DNA from: Tenebrio molitor
Taxonomy: Eukaryota > Arthropoda > Insecta > Coleoptera > Tenebrionidae
NCBI RefSeq assembly: GCF_963966145.1
Contig: NC_091055.1
Coordinates: 9,672,001 to 9,736,000 of the forward strand
Reading direction: 5' to 3'
Length of the DNA stretch: 64,000 nucleotides
Made by a program: the position numbers and the translations under genes. The notes under the pieces were generated by a model. It had not been told where the DNA came from. It saw only the letters and a list, made by a program, of their open reading frames with translations, and did no database searches. Numbering within the stretch: position 1 is the first letter of the stretch; the number at the start of each line of letters is the position of its first letter. Below, piece by piece: positions 52,442 through 64,000 of the stretch.

Positions 52442-55400
52442 GTAAGTACGTCTCTCCGAGCACAACTCGCGAGAAAGACAAAGTCCGGTGTTGTTGTTAT
52501 CCCAACAGTAGCCAATTTACACGAACTCGCTGCTGCATACACTACACATGTAGAGTATCCAAGCTCGTGTAACGTCTTTGCTCACCCTACCGTACTTTAC
52601 TCATTAATTTTCTTAAGCCTAAATGCACTTTATCTCCCTTCAAAGTAATCATATCGTTATAATTCAATTTCCCACCCCACACATGATGCTTTTACGGCCA
52701 AACTGAGTATTGATTTTGTTAATTGGCTCAAATACAAATTTCTCTTGGGTTTCAGTTACTCGCCGTTAACTACATTTCGTTTCACAATTCTTCCTTTCTG
52801 AATGGATGTAATTGCTACCTTATATAATACGAAACCTTACCTAACTCGGCTTCGTTAGTTCGTATTATCCATTAATTCGGTTGGCCTGTTACATGCGACT
52901 GTCGTGCCTCAACTTAGCCAGTTACACATGCAGAATCAAAACGGAATTGGTGGATGAGCCGGTTCCCTTTTTTGATTTGATGCACTCGAAAACACGTTCA
53001 TTTCTTTGTATGCATTATGCGTATTGGATATTCTTTATTTCATAGCCCAATAAGTGCATACAGTGTAATCTGTTCTCGGATGTATTATCGATCGTTGCGG
53101 GGGTTATATTTAAAACAGGCATCGTGAAAATTAATTACGCTGCGCCGTTACGAGGCCGATTATAAGGAATTTATTTACACTCTCACGAATTTTAATCTTC
53201 ATAAAAAAGATATTTATGTGCGATTTCGATAAAGCAACTCATTTCTTTTTATTTACGAGCCAGAAAGACAATTAATAAAAATTGATGGGGGGAAAGGGGT
53301 GGCGAAGGATGGCAATGTTTTAATTTAATTTCGTGTTTGCTCGATTTAGCTTTGTAAGTAAAGTGTAAATGACATCGAGGATCATGACCAGCCGCATCTC
53401 CCCTTGCAACACGGCGAAGAGTCGACGTTGCCAAACAATCGATAATTGCACCCGGAGCACTACAATACCGATGCGATCGATAGCGAGAAAAATAAAAAAT
53501 TTCAGCAGTTGGTTCGATCGTTCCATTAGCGGTTCGATTTTTGAGCGAGTCGGAGGGATTTTTTTAATCGTGGGGTGGGAGCCGCCCCGAGCGAAGGTGA
53601 AGGTTTAAGTAAATAAGTGAGTGTCGAGGCGGGAGAGCGTCGATAATTGAAAAATCCAATAATTGTGAGTGTTGTCGGCCGTTATTAAAATACATTGGTT
53701 TAGGGGCAAATTGGGCATTGTTATTCCATCGCACGAACTGTCTCCGAATTAGGGTTTGATGTTTTAATTCCAGAAACGGGTCCTGTTCAGTCGCATGAAA
53801 CACAAACACTCGTCTAGGACCAATAACACGGCCTTAGTTCGATACTCCTGAGCTTAAACTGTAATTAAGTTGCAGTACGTTTCCAGCGGAACAAATTGCT
53901 GCATTCTCTCTTACCGTTGAAATTAAGCGAACCATATTTTTTTCTGTTACGGCATGCTATCAAATAAATTAAATTATATAGGTTTTTCCCTTATCCCAGC
54001 GGCAACATGTTTCCACACCAACGGAAAAACATTCCAACTTTTCACCACGCTCGGACGCGACTTTCTTTGCATTCTTACGCCAATCGGTCAAACTCCGGAC
54101 GGACTTCGACTCCTAGACCGGACCTGTCGACACCCTCCCCCGAATATTGTTTCGTTCGGGGCGAATCCCTTCGAGTCGAAGGGTCCCGTTTAATTTAATA
54201 AGAAGGGTTATTGCCTCGTCAGATTGACAAAATTTTTTTACCAAAAACCTTATTAACTCGAAACGTTTCCGGCGAGAGTGGCGCATTATGCGATATTACT
54301 CCGGCTAGATCATACCCGGAAGAGCTAAGGGTCGTTCGTATTGTTAGGCGGAAGGGATTTTTCGCAATAATAGTAACTTGTTTATCGTTGTTGTGCGATC
54401 AACCCTGCATAACGACATCCAATCACATAAATTGTAGTTTGATGTAAGATTTTTTTCACAACGCAATTTTCGACGATCACTTTCTCCAATAAATCGACAC
54501 CATCGCGACGATCGTCAACAAACGGCGCTCGTCGCCTTTTCATTATTCAAACTCTTTCCAACTTCCCTGGAAAATATTGAAAACATTCCTAATTGAATGT
54601 TAACATAATTTCCACCGCCGATAAATAACTCTGATAAAAAACTTCACAATCACGAATACAACACCGACACATGACTTCCCGGTCCAATGATTTTTTTGCT
54701 CGCCTTTTTGCGCGGGATTGACGAAATTGCATCAATTTTGCTACCGCATTGTCCTTTGCTTTTGGACACCGGCCAAGACCTTAATTCATCTGTAAACAAT
54801 ACAGGCGTCCGGTCCTTTTTCGATCGGTTCATGTAATACGTGCCTTGCGATTGCCCCGACTTGAAGACGCTTAATCTGGTCCTTTTTTATTGTTATGACC
54901 CGCAGACTCGTAAGTGTTCGAACCCGAACTCCGATAGAATCGAGATTTGCTCGTTTAATTATGGTAGTCGGCGATCAATCCGAATCCACCATCGATTATA
55001 CACAATTTCCAGCAGACGCTCGACCAAATTTTAAATGAATTTGGAAATTCCCGTCCGTTCAAATATCACCGGGAACTTCCTAACGAGCCGAGACCAAATG
55101 AAGTTTACAAATATCGTGTGACAACTCACGTGAAGTTGCAAGTTTCACGGTCAACCTTGTCATCCAAGAATTTCAAAAAATCAGACGCAACTTTATAATT
55201 TATTCGTCCGACGCGTCGAGCTTTTTCCAAACTCCAACAACCCCAATTAGTTTTTGGTTTGCACGAATGATGGCGCTTTTTCAGGTAGACATTTTTTTGG
55301 CGGGTCATTTTTAACGAACAGATTTGTGCACTCATTACGACTTGCACTCTCACGTCAAAACGACTAATCCATTTTCATGGATCGACTGTCGCACGCAATG

Positions 55401-57465
55401 TCAATTATCTACGACGATGATACAAAAATACACATTTCCGTGTGGTAAAAAAACGATCAAAGTGTAGACGCCGACGTAGAAATTTTTTTTGTCCACGTAT
55501 GACCACAGTGGTCGCGTAAATTATTGCAGAAAGTGTTATCAGCTTTATTGTTACTATCGAATGAATAATTTATCGCCGCCGCTAATGACAATCAATAGTG
55601 GTGGAGGTAATAAACTAATAAACAAATGCTATTATCAAATGAGGTATATTTTTGATCGAGTGTGGTATTTGCCACGGTTATTGTTTGGTTGATGTGCCGA
55701 GAAATCAACCTTTTCTGTTTGGAAAGTGTTAGCGTCAAGATTTTTCCCTTATTCGTGCTAAGCCAACAAAAACTCCATTTATTGTAAAAGACTATATATC
55801 TTTTAGATATCGTTCTAGTTTACTTGATAAAATTCTGCAACTTTGTGAACTTTTCTTATACTTTTCTAAACATATAAAAGAGTTGGCACCTTTAAAAGTA
55901 TAAACAAGATGTTGAACAAACTTCCAGTCCGCGTCGGACGTTTCCACTCGCTCCGATATTATTTGATTTATAATTTGGTGCAACAAATACACTTCTGAGC
56001 CAGCAGAAGCGTTGTCCAAGAGCGGAAGCGGTCAAAATTGGACCGTCTGAGGATTCAATCGCGTTTTTGTCATAATCCTTGTGTCTCATTTTTGAAACGC
56101 TCGGGGACGCGAGTCGAGTGTGTAACGCGAAATTCCTCCCCCTTATCTATTTCATCATCATAATCGGAGGAAGACGATTGAAAATTCACCAAAGAGACTG
56201 CAACTGCAAGAAGTGAACACACAGGTATCTTGTGCTACGGCTCAACCCTACAATCGGTCGTGCTCAGGTCTCTATTGATTTTCTAGCGACAAGGGTTGCT
56301 TCGCTTTGCTGCGGGGGATGTTACATTAGAACGTTGCAACTTGCACCGGCCGTTCATACAAGACAACTTTCCACGTTTCCTTTACTCTTGACCCAATCTA
56401 CACAACACTCGAAATGTCAGATTCGTCCCACCATTTTCCCAAACCCCGACCGCCTTTTATCAATATTCAATTAAAATCGAATTTTTCTAGCACTTTCTTT
56501 CAATTTTCCCCTCGTCTTCTCGTAATCACATCAACTCCACTTTGCTTAATTTTAATAACTGCAAAGGAATTGCGGCGGGGCCACTTACGCCGCCGACGAA
56601 CAATGACTCGCTCTCGAATTTTCTGATTAAAATTGAAACAACATATTTGCCCTTCTGTTAAAAATGTAATATCTCGTGCCGTCTCCCGTTTAAATGGAAT
56701 TTTACAGTAAACATTTGTCATACATGTAAAGCTATGAATTTGCATTTCCGGTATCACCGGTTTCTCCAAAGTCGTAACTGTGCGCCAGAGTCAACTTGGC
56801 GCAAACATTTTATTTTTCTAAATCTAAAAGAAGCAAAAATCTAAAACTCCGGGACTCGCCCCTGAGAAATTGGATCGATAAAAATGATTGAGGATCAGTG
56901 TCGTCGGTGTTACGTTTGTGTTGTAATTGGGATAATGACAGTAATAGAAGGGGTGGTCGATATCGTTTCAAATTCGACCGAATATTATTGAATTTATACA
57001 GTTGTTGAAATTTATATAAGGCGATGGAAGTGACACAGGAACGTTGTTAGCGCCGTGCAAGTGTTTATAATGGGGTCGTATTTCTAAGTTAACACGCGAA
57101 TGCTCCGATACATCGTGTGAAGAAGGCCTTACAATTTTTAATTATTTACTAAACACTTCCCGCTCACAAATGTTTAGGTTTATCTATTTTTGAGGTAATT
57201 AGTGGACATGATGCGACAATAATGGCGATCGATGACAAGTAATTACCGTTAAGTGCGGTCAAAAGCTGGTTAATTGTCGATAGAAATAGGGACTGTAAAT
57301 CGTTACTCATTACACTTATTGCGTCGGAACCGCTGCATTATTTTAATGGATTATCATGTCAAATTTCTGGTAGAGATAAAAATTTGATGAAGCAAGTAAT
57401 TGATGCGAATTTAAATAATAATTCCGGAAGCTTCCGCCAAGTTGACGTCGGTGACCGTGAAACTT
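52442..57465. other. Noncoding DNA, probably intron of the signal-peptide gene
   Basis: No exon with both splice signals and protein character was found. Frames at 53249-53809, 53954-54447, 55126-55353 and 55792-56089 lie in GC-richer patches open in several registers. 53280-53320 is G-rich. Small exons of the + strand gene could easily be missed here. Confidence 0.4.
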
Positions 57466-57494
57466 ATTATTCCAGGCTACGCCACTGGAATAAT
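57466..57494. repeat. Perfect 10-bp stem palindrome
   Basis: ATTATTCCAG (57466-57475) and CTGGAATAAT (57485-57494) flank the 9-base loop GCTACGCCA. About 20 bases further out on the left, and 35 on the right, CGGTGACCG and CGGTCACCG also face each other. A perfect CGGAAGCTTCCG palindrome lies at 57425-57436. The nested symmetry could be a small structured or protein-binding element, or a mobile-element remnant. Confidence 0.45.
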
Positions 57495-58943
57495 TAATCA
57501 AACTTAATTAAAATTTGACAAATCGGTCACCGAATACGTTCGAAATTGAATTAACAGAAGACAATTTTGGAAAAACAACGCATTTTTGTTTTGTCGATCG
57601 TGTAAGTGTTGCCGGCTAGATATTAATTGCCAGTATCGGTTGCAACTTTTAATCGGTGTTTTCATTCTAAAAAAATAATAAAACCGTCGAGTTTGTTATG
57701 AATGTTTCCTTTTATATCAGACCATGTTGTGAAATAGCGTTTTGTACACATTTATATGTGCATCACGTTTTCTCCGAGAATTTATCTCACTTCAGTGCAC
57801 AGTTACCGGATGAATACTGTACCTATTTTGCCAAACTGATTTGATTGGATCATTTGATCGAACTAAACTACGAATTAAGAGACCGCCTAGAGCTGGGTCT
57901 AATAATAAAAACTATTATAACCCTTCAATCTACGCTGTAGCTAATTCCTCGATTTCTAGTGGAGAAATCTACAACAAAGCCATCACGAAACAATGTTTTT
58001 TTAATCTGAACTACACAAAACGGGCCATTATGTAGAAAAGTTCTAAATAATATTTGTAATGAATCAATCATCGTGCGGTCATAATGTTTTACCGTTGTTT
58101 CTAAGTAGATATGTACGTACTTCCATGTGGAAAAATATCCGATGGATTAATAAAGGATCAATGATTGTTATGGTGTTTGAAGAACAAAGTCAAACAAGAT
58201 AATTTCGATAAATTGATTCTAAACATATAATAAATCACATTAATGTTTAAAGCTAACAGTAACTCTAAATGGAAGCTACTCTTACCAAACAGCAATTCAA
58301 CTTGTCCAACGACAGCCATTTTTTAGGCCATTGTTTTGTATTATTAATTGTCACTGTGTGCCAGCTCATTCCCGAACATCAATAAAATTTAAGGGCCCTT
58401 ATCATGCAATATTTAATGACTTTCACTTTAATTATACCCATTTAAGCCCGAGCGCAACGATTTCAATTACTCCATTTTTCACGGGGTGTAACACTGTCTC
58501 AACTCTTCGTTGTTTACAACTGAAAGAAACCAGTCGATTTAATTAATTAAATTTAATCGAGGGCGAAACAGACCGATATTTGTTCCGTCAAGACCGAAGT
58601 AAGTTTCCTTCTTTCAATTTTTTCGCAACCTGTTAGACGAAAGTGAAACAGACGCATCTGGAACTTCGTACAATTACGTAAAGCTCGAATAAGCGCCGAC
58701 TTGGTGCTCAATTGCCAATAATTTAGAGGAAAAAAAAACATCCCCAACAAATACTACAAATATATTCGCAAATGAAGGCAGTGTAAACAATTTTTTTTAA
58801 TTAAATTGAAAATGGAACGAAATCCGATGAAAACCCAACCCGCAGTTACAAAACATCGAAGATAATAACCGGTCGATGTTTTTTCGACAAGATCAAAAAA
58901 CATTTACACAAACAAACGAAAATAGTTATTTTCATATGAGTAG
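57495..58943. other. AT-rich noncoding DNA
   Basis: No gene or repeat was recognised. Frames at 57841, 58331 and 58553 lack domains. Confidence 0.5.
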
Positions 58944-59212
58944 CAGGTATGAGGCCGAAATTTGAAGCACGAGGCGTTAGCCGAGTGATGTAAAACAGGC
59001 CGAATACCTGAAAAGTGGCAGCGCACGAATATTGAGTAACGTTTTTCGTGTTCGTTTGGGCAAAGTCTTAAAAAATATTAATTAATTGTAAATAATTTTG
59101 AGGTTATCTTTGACATATGTCAAGTTAGGTATATAACCGAGAAAGTTTATATATTTAGTTACATATCACTTTCCCGCTTATGTATCTCAGGAAACGAACA
59201 TGAAAAATTATT
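58944..59212. mobile_element. Possible short inverted-repeat element
   Basis: CAGGTATGAGGCC (58944-58956) faces GGCCGAATACCTG (58998-59010). Between them lies GCACGAGGCGTTAGCCGAGTG-like text, a style of word I associate with insect interspersed repeats. A second pair, GTTTTTCGTGTTCGTTT (about 59040-59056) and AAACGAACATGAAAAA (about 59191-59206), forms longer-range inverted repeats. Together they suggest a decayed MITE or SINE-like element of about 270 bases. Boundaries are uncertain. Confidence 0.35.
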
Positions 59213-62200
59213 TACTTTAATTTTCATTTATGTAGTTGCCGCTTGAACTGAAGCCGTAGGTCTTTGTGAATCGATACACTTACTTAAATAAATCAATAAC
59301 AATCAAACCACGTTACAAAATGCTATCAGTGGAGTTAAACGAAGGGCCCGTTTATGCTTAGAACAAAATGGTGAACATTTTCATCAATGTTGTAACATTG
59401 TGTAATAAAATAAACATTACCATTTTTCTCTTAATCCCTCGAATCCTTAATTCGCCATTTTCTTTTTACAATTGTCACTAAATGTGACATTTGTCGCGAT
59501 AGTTCAAAACTAGTAAACTAGACATGCCTTGACAGTTCCAGCGCCAACTTTAATAACAAATTCAATGGATCGCACGATATTAGGGTAGTTACTGAGTAGA
59601 GTAAAAACACTTGCTGTGGTAAAAGTACTTAATATATGTAATATGACTAATATGTAAAAGAAAAAGCACAATTATTGTGTAATTGTAATGTGTTTTTTAT
59701 TCCTGTAAAATCGGTTGAATTTTTAAGGCTGTAGAGTAAAATTTATACAGTGTAAAGTTTTTATGGTGATGGTTTTCTGCGACACTTGCTTAAGAAGGTG
59801 TGATGATGAATTTTAGAAGTAGAATTAGATTTTTGATGTGTTCGAGTAAAATTTGATTTGAAGATTTGTGGTTTTTTAAGAGCATCTGGTGTTAAGGTGC
59901 GGGTTCGTGATATCCGTCAAGTAATGATAAAAAGAGATTGATATCGTGAATTGCGAACAATGCAGTAAAAAGGGTGAGTTTTTATGTAATATAGATCTTG
60001 GGATATATGGGAAATAAAAGTGATATTCGGAAACGAAGCTAAGAACGTTAAGTCGGGGTATCTGGGTTTGATGGGTGCGCTCTTTTGTCATTGTTATTTA
60101 AAGTAGTAAATGGGATCTTTATAAATGGAATTGTTGGTAAAAAGTATGAGGAGAACGAAAGCGTAGAGCTATGCATCTGTCAGTGACGCATGGCCTATTT
60201 CATTCTATAATGGCCAAACAGTGCTCATGCTAGTTATCCGGTGCAAAGCTAACCCGATATCGCCCCCGAACTGTTTATTTTCAATCGCCATTTCCACCCC
60301 TTTTCTCCACATCAGAGCCAACTCTATGAGCCCGTGTTACTACCGGTCTAAGCCACTAAGCTCTAATAGGCCTTTCGGAAACACTTTACAACCTTTCTTA
60401 GCAGGAAGTTTATACTTGTTCGACCGTTCACATGTTTTTTAATACTCTTGTTACTAAGTCCATACAACGTCTTTATTGCAAACTCTTCCATGGATAATAT
60501 TGTGATACCTCAACAATAGAAGAAGCAACGGACGACCAGAATGTGCACTTAACCTCTTTCCACAACACACTCACCGTAATTGCATTCTAACTCTAACCAT
60601 TATACGAGCCAACCGACATTCACCCAAAACAAATTGTCGAAAAATAATTATCAGGAATTCACAATTTTATATACCGATAAAACGTCAATTCAATTTTTGA
60701 CGTTTATTCACGTCCCGAACAACTCGGATATCCATTTTCATCATGTTGTATGGCATTCTTGTACGATTAAAGTAACCCTCTACTTCAATATGCCAAATTG
60801 AAAAGTTGACGTTTTACTTTTTTCGAGCACAAAATCCACTTAACAAACTTCCAGTAAAGTTTTATTATTCAAATTTGGACCACTTCACGAACGCATGAAC
60901 CTAACAAATTAAATTAATCTTAAAACCGGAATATTTCCCTTTTAATATTAACAAACTAACAAAAAAATGTCATTATCAACAATGAGAACGATTATCGTTG
61001 TGATTCGCACCGGTTTTAATTGAAAAAATTATGTAGTCGAGCGAGACGAGGAATTTTTGTCGAAACTTTACTCTAATGCAATTACAATTAGCAACTTCAA
61101 GTGGAAATTTTAGCATCTTAAACCTAAACTGTTTTGGCTTTATCGACAATTCATGTAACATCGTAAGAGAGCAGTAAATGTAATTTCGAAGTAATTTCTT
61201 AGGGCATTACTTATGTTTATTGCCTTAAATGTGTAGCCATTTTGAAAGTAATTAAGACGATTGGAAAGCGCCATCAATACCGGGAGTTTCCCCCGTTGTG
61301 ACAAAAATAAAAGCGACTAGTAGTTCTAAATTCGTTAGGTATTTTAATTGGTCGACATTATTTATCTGCAGTAAATTCTTTATGGCAAATTCAATTTTAT
61401 TGTAGCCACCGGTCGAGAAATCCAACTCTGTACACCTTCACTACGGCATGTTTAGATTATACACACGCAGTATATATTGAAAGTACTTACATTCCATACA
61501 TGGTACGCCATTACCGAGTAGAATCTTCTTAGCAAATGGCTCTAAAAACGTCTTATTTTGAAGGATAGGTATGAAGAGTACTGTTAGTACTCGGTAACAA
61601 AAGGAACCGTGCCGTACTGCAAGATGTGGTCGAGTACTTACTTGAAATGTAACGGTACTAAAAATGCTACGTTGTAACGGCTTAACCATGATCCATCTCA
61701 CATTTTCGTTTCTTATTTAACGTGGTGGAATATTGAAATATTGACGGTACTGATTTATTTTATCGATCAAATCGGAGCCGTTCATATCTAGGTCGAATAT
61801 GAATTTAGTCCGATCTAAGTTTTTATGTAAATTGGTAATTAAGGTGTGAAGAATGGCTCATTTTTGTATGGGTTTTATCATCTTTGACCGAGCCCGTGTA
61901 GTTGAGGCGAAAATGCCCCCGGGACGGGTGAAATGTGAGTAAATGAAGAACGAAACAAGGGTAAAAGGGAGAATGAAAACAAGAAATAGCCAAGTGAGAG
62001 CCGTGAGACTTGTGGTATTTTCAACCGTCATTAAATCTCCATAACTTTCTTAATCTCGAGTGTTTTGTAGCGATTGTAATTATTATTACCTTGCCGATAC
62101 ATTGTAGTGGAGTTCGGGCCGATTGTGTTTACCACTTGGCCAACTCACAAAGTAACTTTGCCTAATTAATAGCTCGAAATCGGCCAGTTCTCAATGCAAA

Positions 62201-62938
62201 CTCGACTAACTTACGGATGTGCTCCTTTCCGGGACAATTCGCAATATTCGGGAGCCGAAATTCGCACTCGGTCGCTCCCGATCCCAAATCCAATTAACAT
62301 TTTTCGGAGCGCCGAAGGACAATATCATCGAGTGCTGTTATTGTGGGACAGTTTTTCATTTATATTCATTGGTTCCTACGTAATTGCGCCACCAATAGGA
62401 GAACCTACGTACGCATTTTCATCTTAATAGATTTCCTAACAGCGCCATTTAGAAGAAGACTATCCCATTTCCATATCCGACTTGTCAGTTAATGACAATC
62501 ACACAACCGTCTATTGTGCTCCAAGAACCAATCTCGCGCCAGACCCGAATTTACCCATATTAATCACGAATCAATTGCGAAAATTCCTGTTAGAGGGATT
62601 ATCCATTTACAAACTCTCCCAAGTTTCACTCTCAAAGAACGCTAAATGCCAACCAAAAACTCAAATCCTCTTCCGGGACCATCAACACTCGCTGCCGACC
62701 AACTTTGCTAACTCCTTTTGATCCCCGCGAATTACCGTAAGGTCATTTTTGTAACGATCATTTTCAAAAAAGATCCTGAATTATTAATGCGTTCTGGAGT
62801 AACCATTATTGCAACGTAAGCATGGAATCTACCACAACTCCTTCCCTCGAATAACTCGAGAGTGAGTCTTATATTAATAATGAACGAATTGTTTTAAACA
62901 ATTTAAAATTCACCCCTCGGTTTTATAGAAAATGACGT
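59213..62938. other. Noncoding DNA with skewed blocks
   Basis: 59750-60120 is G/T-rich on the + strand and 60270-60700 is C/A-rich. Open frames at 59876-60091 (minus) and 60221-60801 (+) follow from that skew. Frames at 61441-61701 and 62194-62721 have no recognised domain. No gene was supported. Confidence 0.4.
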
Positions 62939-62946
62939 TATAAATT
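62939..62946 (+). promoter_or_regulatory. TATA-like box upstream of the small peptide frame
   Basis: TATAAATT lies about 127 bases before the ATG at 63066. It would place a start near 62970 and a 5' UTR of about 95 bases. A second TATAAAA at 63040-63046 is too close to the ATG to serve as its promoter. AT-rich DNA makes chance matches frequent. Confidence 0.2.
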
Positions 62947-63065
62947 TACAGCGATAAAAGATACTCCGGAAAGCGTACACGAGGAAGGAAGACCAACGGA
63001 ATTTTTGTGTAGATAATCTCTGTCCAATTAACTGACATTTATAAAATTTGTGTTTGTTTATAAAA

Positions 63066-63242
63066 ATGAGGTTTGCGTTCATATTTTTGATATCCATTGT
63101 CGGTGTGACAATGAGTTGGAAAGTCATAGGAAATGCGGAAAACTTTGGATTAATCATCGTTTGTAATAAACAAAATATTGACATTTGTTGGGGACAATAT
63201 AATGGGTACAAACATCAAAAATGTGTGAATAGAGGTCGTTAG
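63066..63242 (+). CDS. Candidate small secreted cysteine peptide, 58 residues
   Basis: An intact single-exon frame from ATG 63066 (context TAAAAATGAG) to TAG 63240-63242. Residues 1-17 form a classical signal peptide: MRFAFIFLISIVGV, then TMS as a probable cleavage site. The mature chain of about 41 residues is basic and has three cysteines at 33, 41 and 53 (C-x7-C-x11-C), with aromatic residues W42, Y45 and Y48. The C-terminus, RGR, could be a Gly-Arg amidation signal. An odd cysteine number suggests a dimer or one free thiol. It resembles insect immune or signalling peptides in style only; I recognise no family. No AATAAA is close downstream. It may be a chance frame, but a signal peptide directly after an ATG followed by a Cys-rich tail is unusual among frames here. 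Confidence 0.4.
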   Translation: MRFAFIFLISIVGVTMSWKVIGNAENFGLIIVCNKQNIDICWGQYNGYKHQKCVNRGR

Positions 63243-64000
63243 AAGTAAAGGGATGCGATAAAGATCTAATATTTCAATAGTGTCAAAGTGAGCATAAAGA
63301 AGCATGGGAAATTTGTTTTCATTTCTGTTCGTCGAATTACGTAACAAAAACATATTTGATTGACTTAATTCAGTAATTCTCAATCAGCACTTTGAAAAAA
63401 AAATAGTGGTTTAACCAGTAGTACAGATCAGATCAATTTATTAAAATTTATTTCTCTTAAAAAAATATATATTAGAAGTAAAAATACAAAACATGATTCA
63501 CCCATTTGAAGTATTTTTTTTACAAGAAGTTTTTATCAACAAATTTTTATCAAAAAAAAAAAAATGCAGTTCTATTGTGAACATTTAAAACTTTAAAATG
63601 GATACTTAAAATTTCAGGAAAATTAAAAATTTTATCCAGAAAAAAATATTCTACTTCTATCCTCGAAAGCATTTAGTTTTGATACACTAATTAAAAACTT
63701 AAACCGGAAACAATTTTCAATCGAAATGGGTAATTTCATTCATTTTTATAATAGAATTATTAATTATTATTACATGTTCCTATGTATGTACTTGGTTGTT
63801 AAAAATTAACAGTCGTGTTAATTATTAGATTTCTTAATATACCACTGCTTATTTTATAACAAATAACATTTTTATGTATTCCCTTAATTTAACTACCCCC
63901 TGCATTATTTCACTAACTATATAAACGTAAACGTTATCGCTTTATGGGTTTATTATGTTTTGTTTAAAAATTTTTTGAAAAATTATCGATATGATCTGAT
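63243..64000. other. Very AT-rich noncoding DNA
   Basis: Long A and T runs (for example 63555-63564) and no open frame of note. It could be the 3' flank of the small peptide frame and intron of the signal-peptide gene. Nothing else is visible. Confidence 0.5.

Overview
The window reads as a nuclear, AT-rich eukaryotic (insect) sequence, most likely from a beetle. The basis is low GC with dense in-frame stops, canonical GT/AG splice signals, animal-type signal-peptide coding, several short inverted-repeat transposons with TATACAGGG-type ends, and decayed insect-type transposase and non-LTR reverse transcriptase fragments. The beetle assignment is inference from overall style; nothing here fixes the species. 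Almost all open frames of 60-145 codons are chance frames: they overlap on both strands, many lack an ATG, and none carries a recognisable domain apart from those listed.

The only clearly gene-like structure is a small + strand coding exon at 52342-52441. It has a 3' splice site, a strong-context ATG, a textbook signal peptide and a GTAAGT donor. The rest of that gene lies beyond what I can identify. Because the exon opens with an acceptor, there must be an upstream noncoding exon; a GC-richer block ending in a donor at 3831 is one candidate. If that is right, 3.8-52.3 kb is one roughly 48.5 kb first intron, which would explain why the window is nearly empty of coding sequence. A second candidate is an intact single-exon gene at 63066-63242 for a 58-residue secreted, basic, three-cysteine peptide that I do not recognise. 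A third is a 65-codon minus-strand first coding exon (30982-31176) with a donor, set between short repeats, possibly from a transposon gene.

The rest is noncoding DNA with a scattered population of old mobile elements: foldbacks and MITEs at 2.15, 10.5, 11.2, 12.1, 42.9, 47.3 and 59.0 kb; a frameshifted transposase N-terminus at 11.6-11.9 kb; a non-LTR retrotransposon 3' end at 29.8-30.5 kb whose 5' part is inverted, as expected from twin priming; a possible piggyBac-like C-terminal scrap at 43.4 kb; and a coding-like minus-strand relic with internal duplication at 50.0-50.9 kb. A four-copy, strongly diverged tandem repeat occupies 6.2-7.2 kb, and a short diverged duplicate pair lies at 13.2 and 15.4 kb. 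Alternating G-rich and C-rich blocks recur along the window.

No rRNA, tRNA, CRISPR or bacterial-type operon was found. All calls were made by eye, without any database search.
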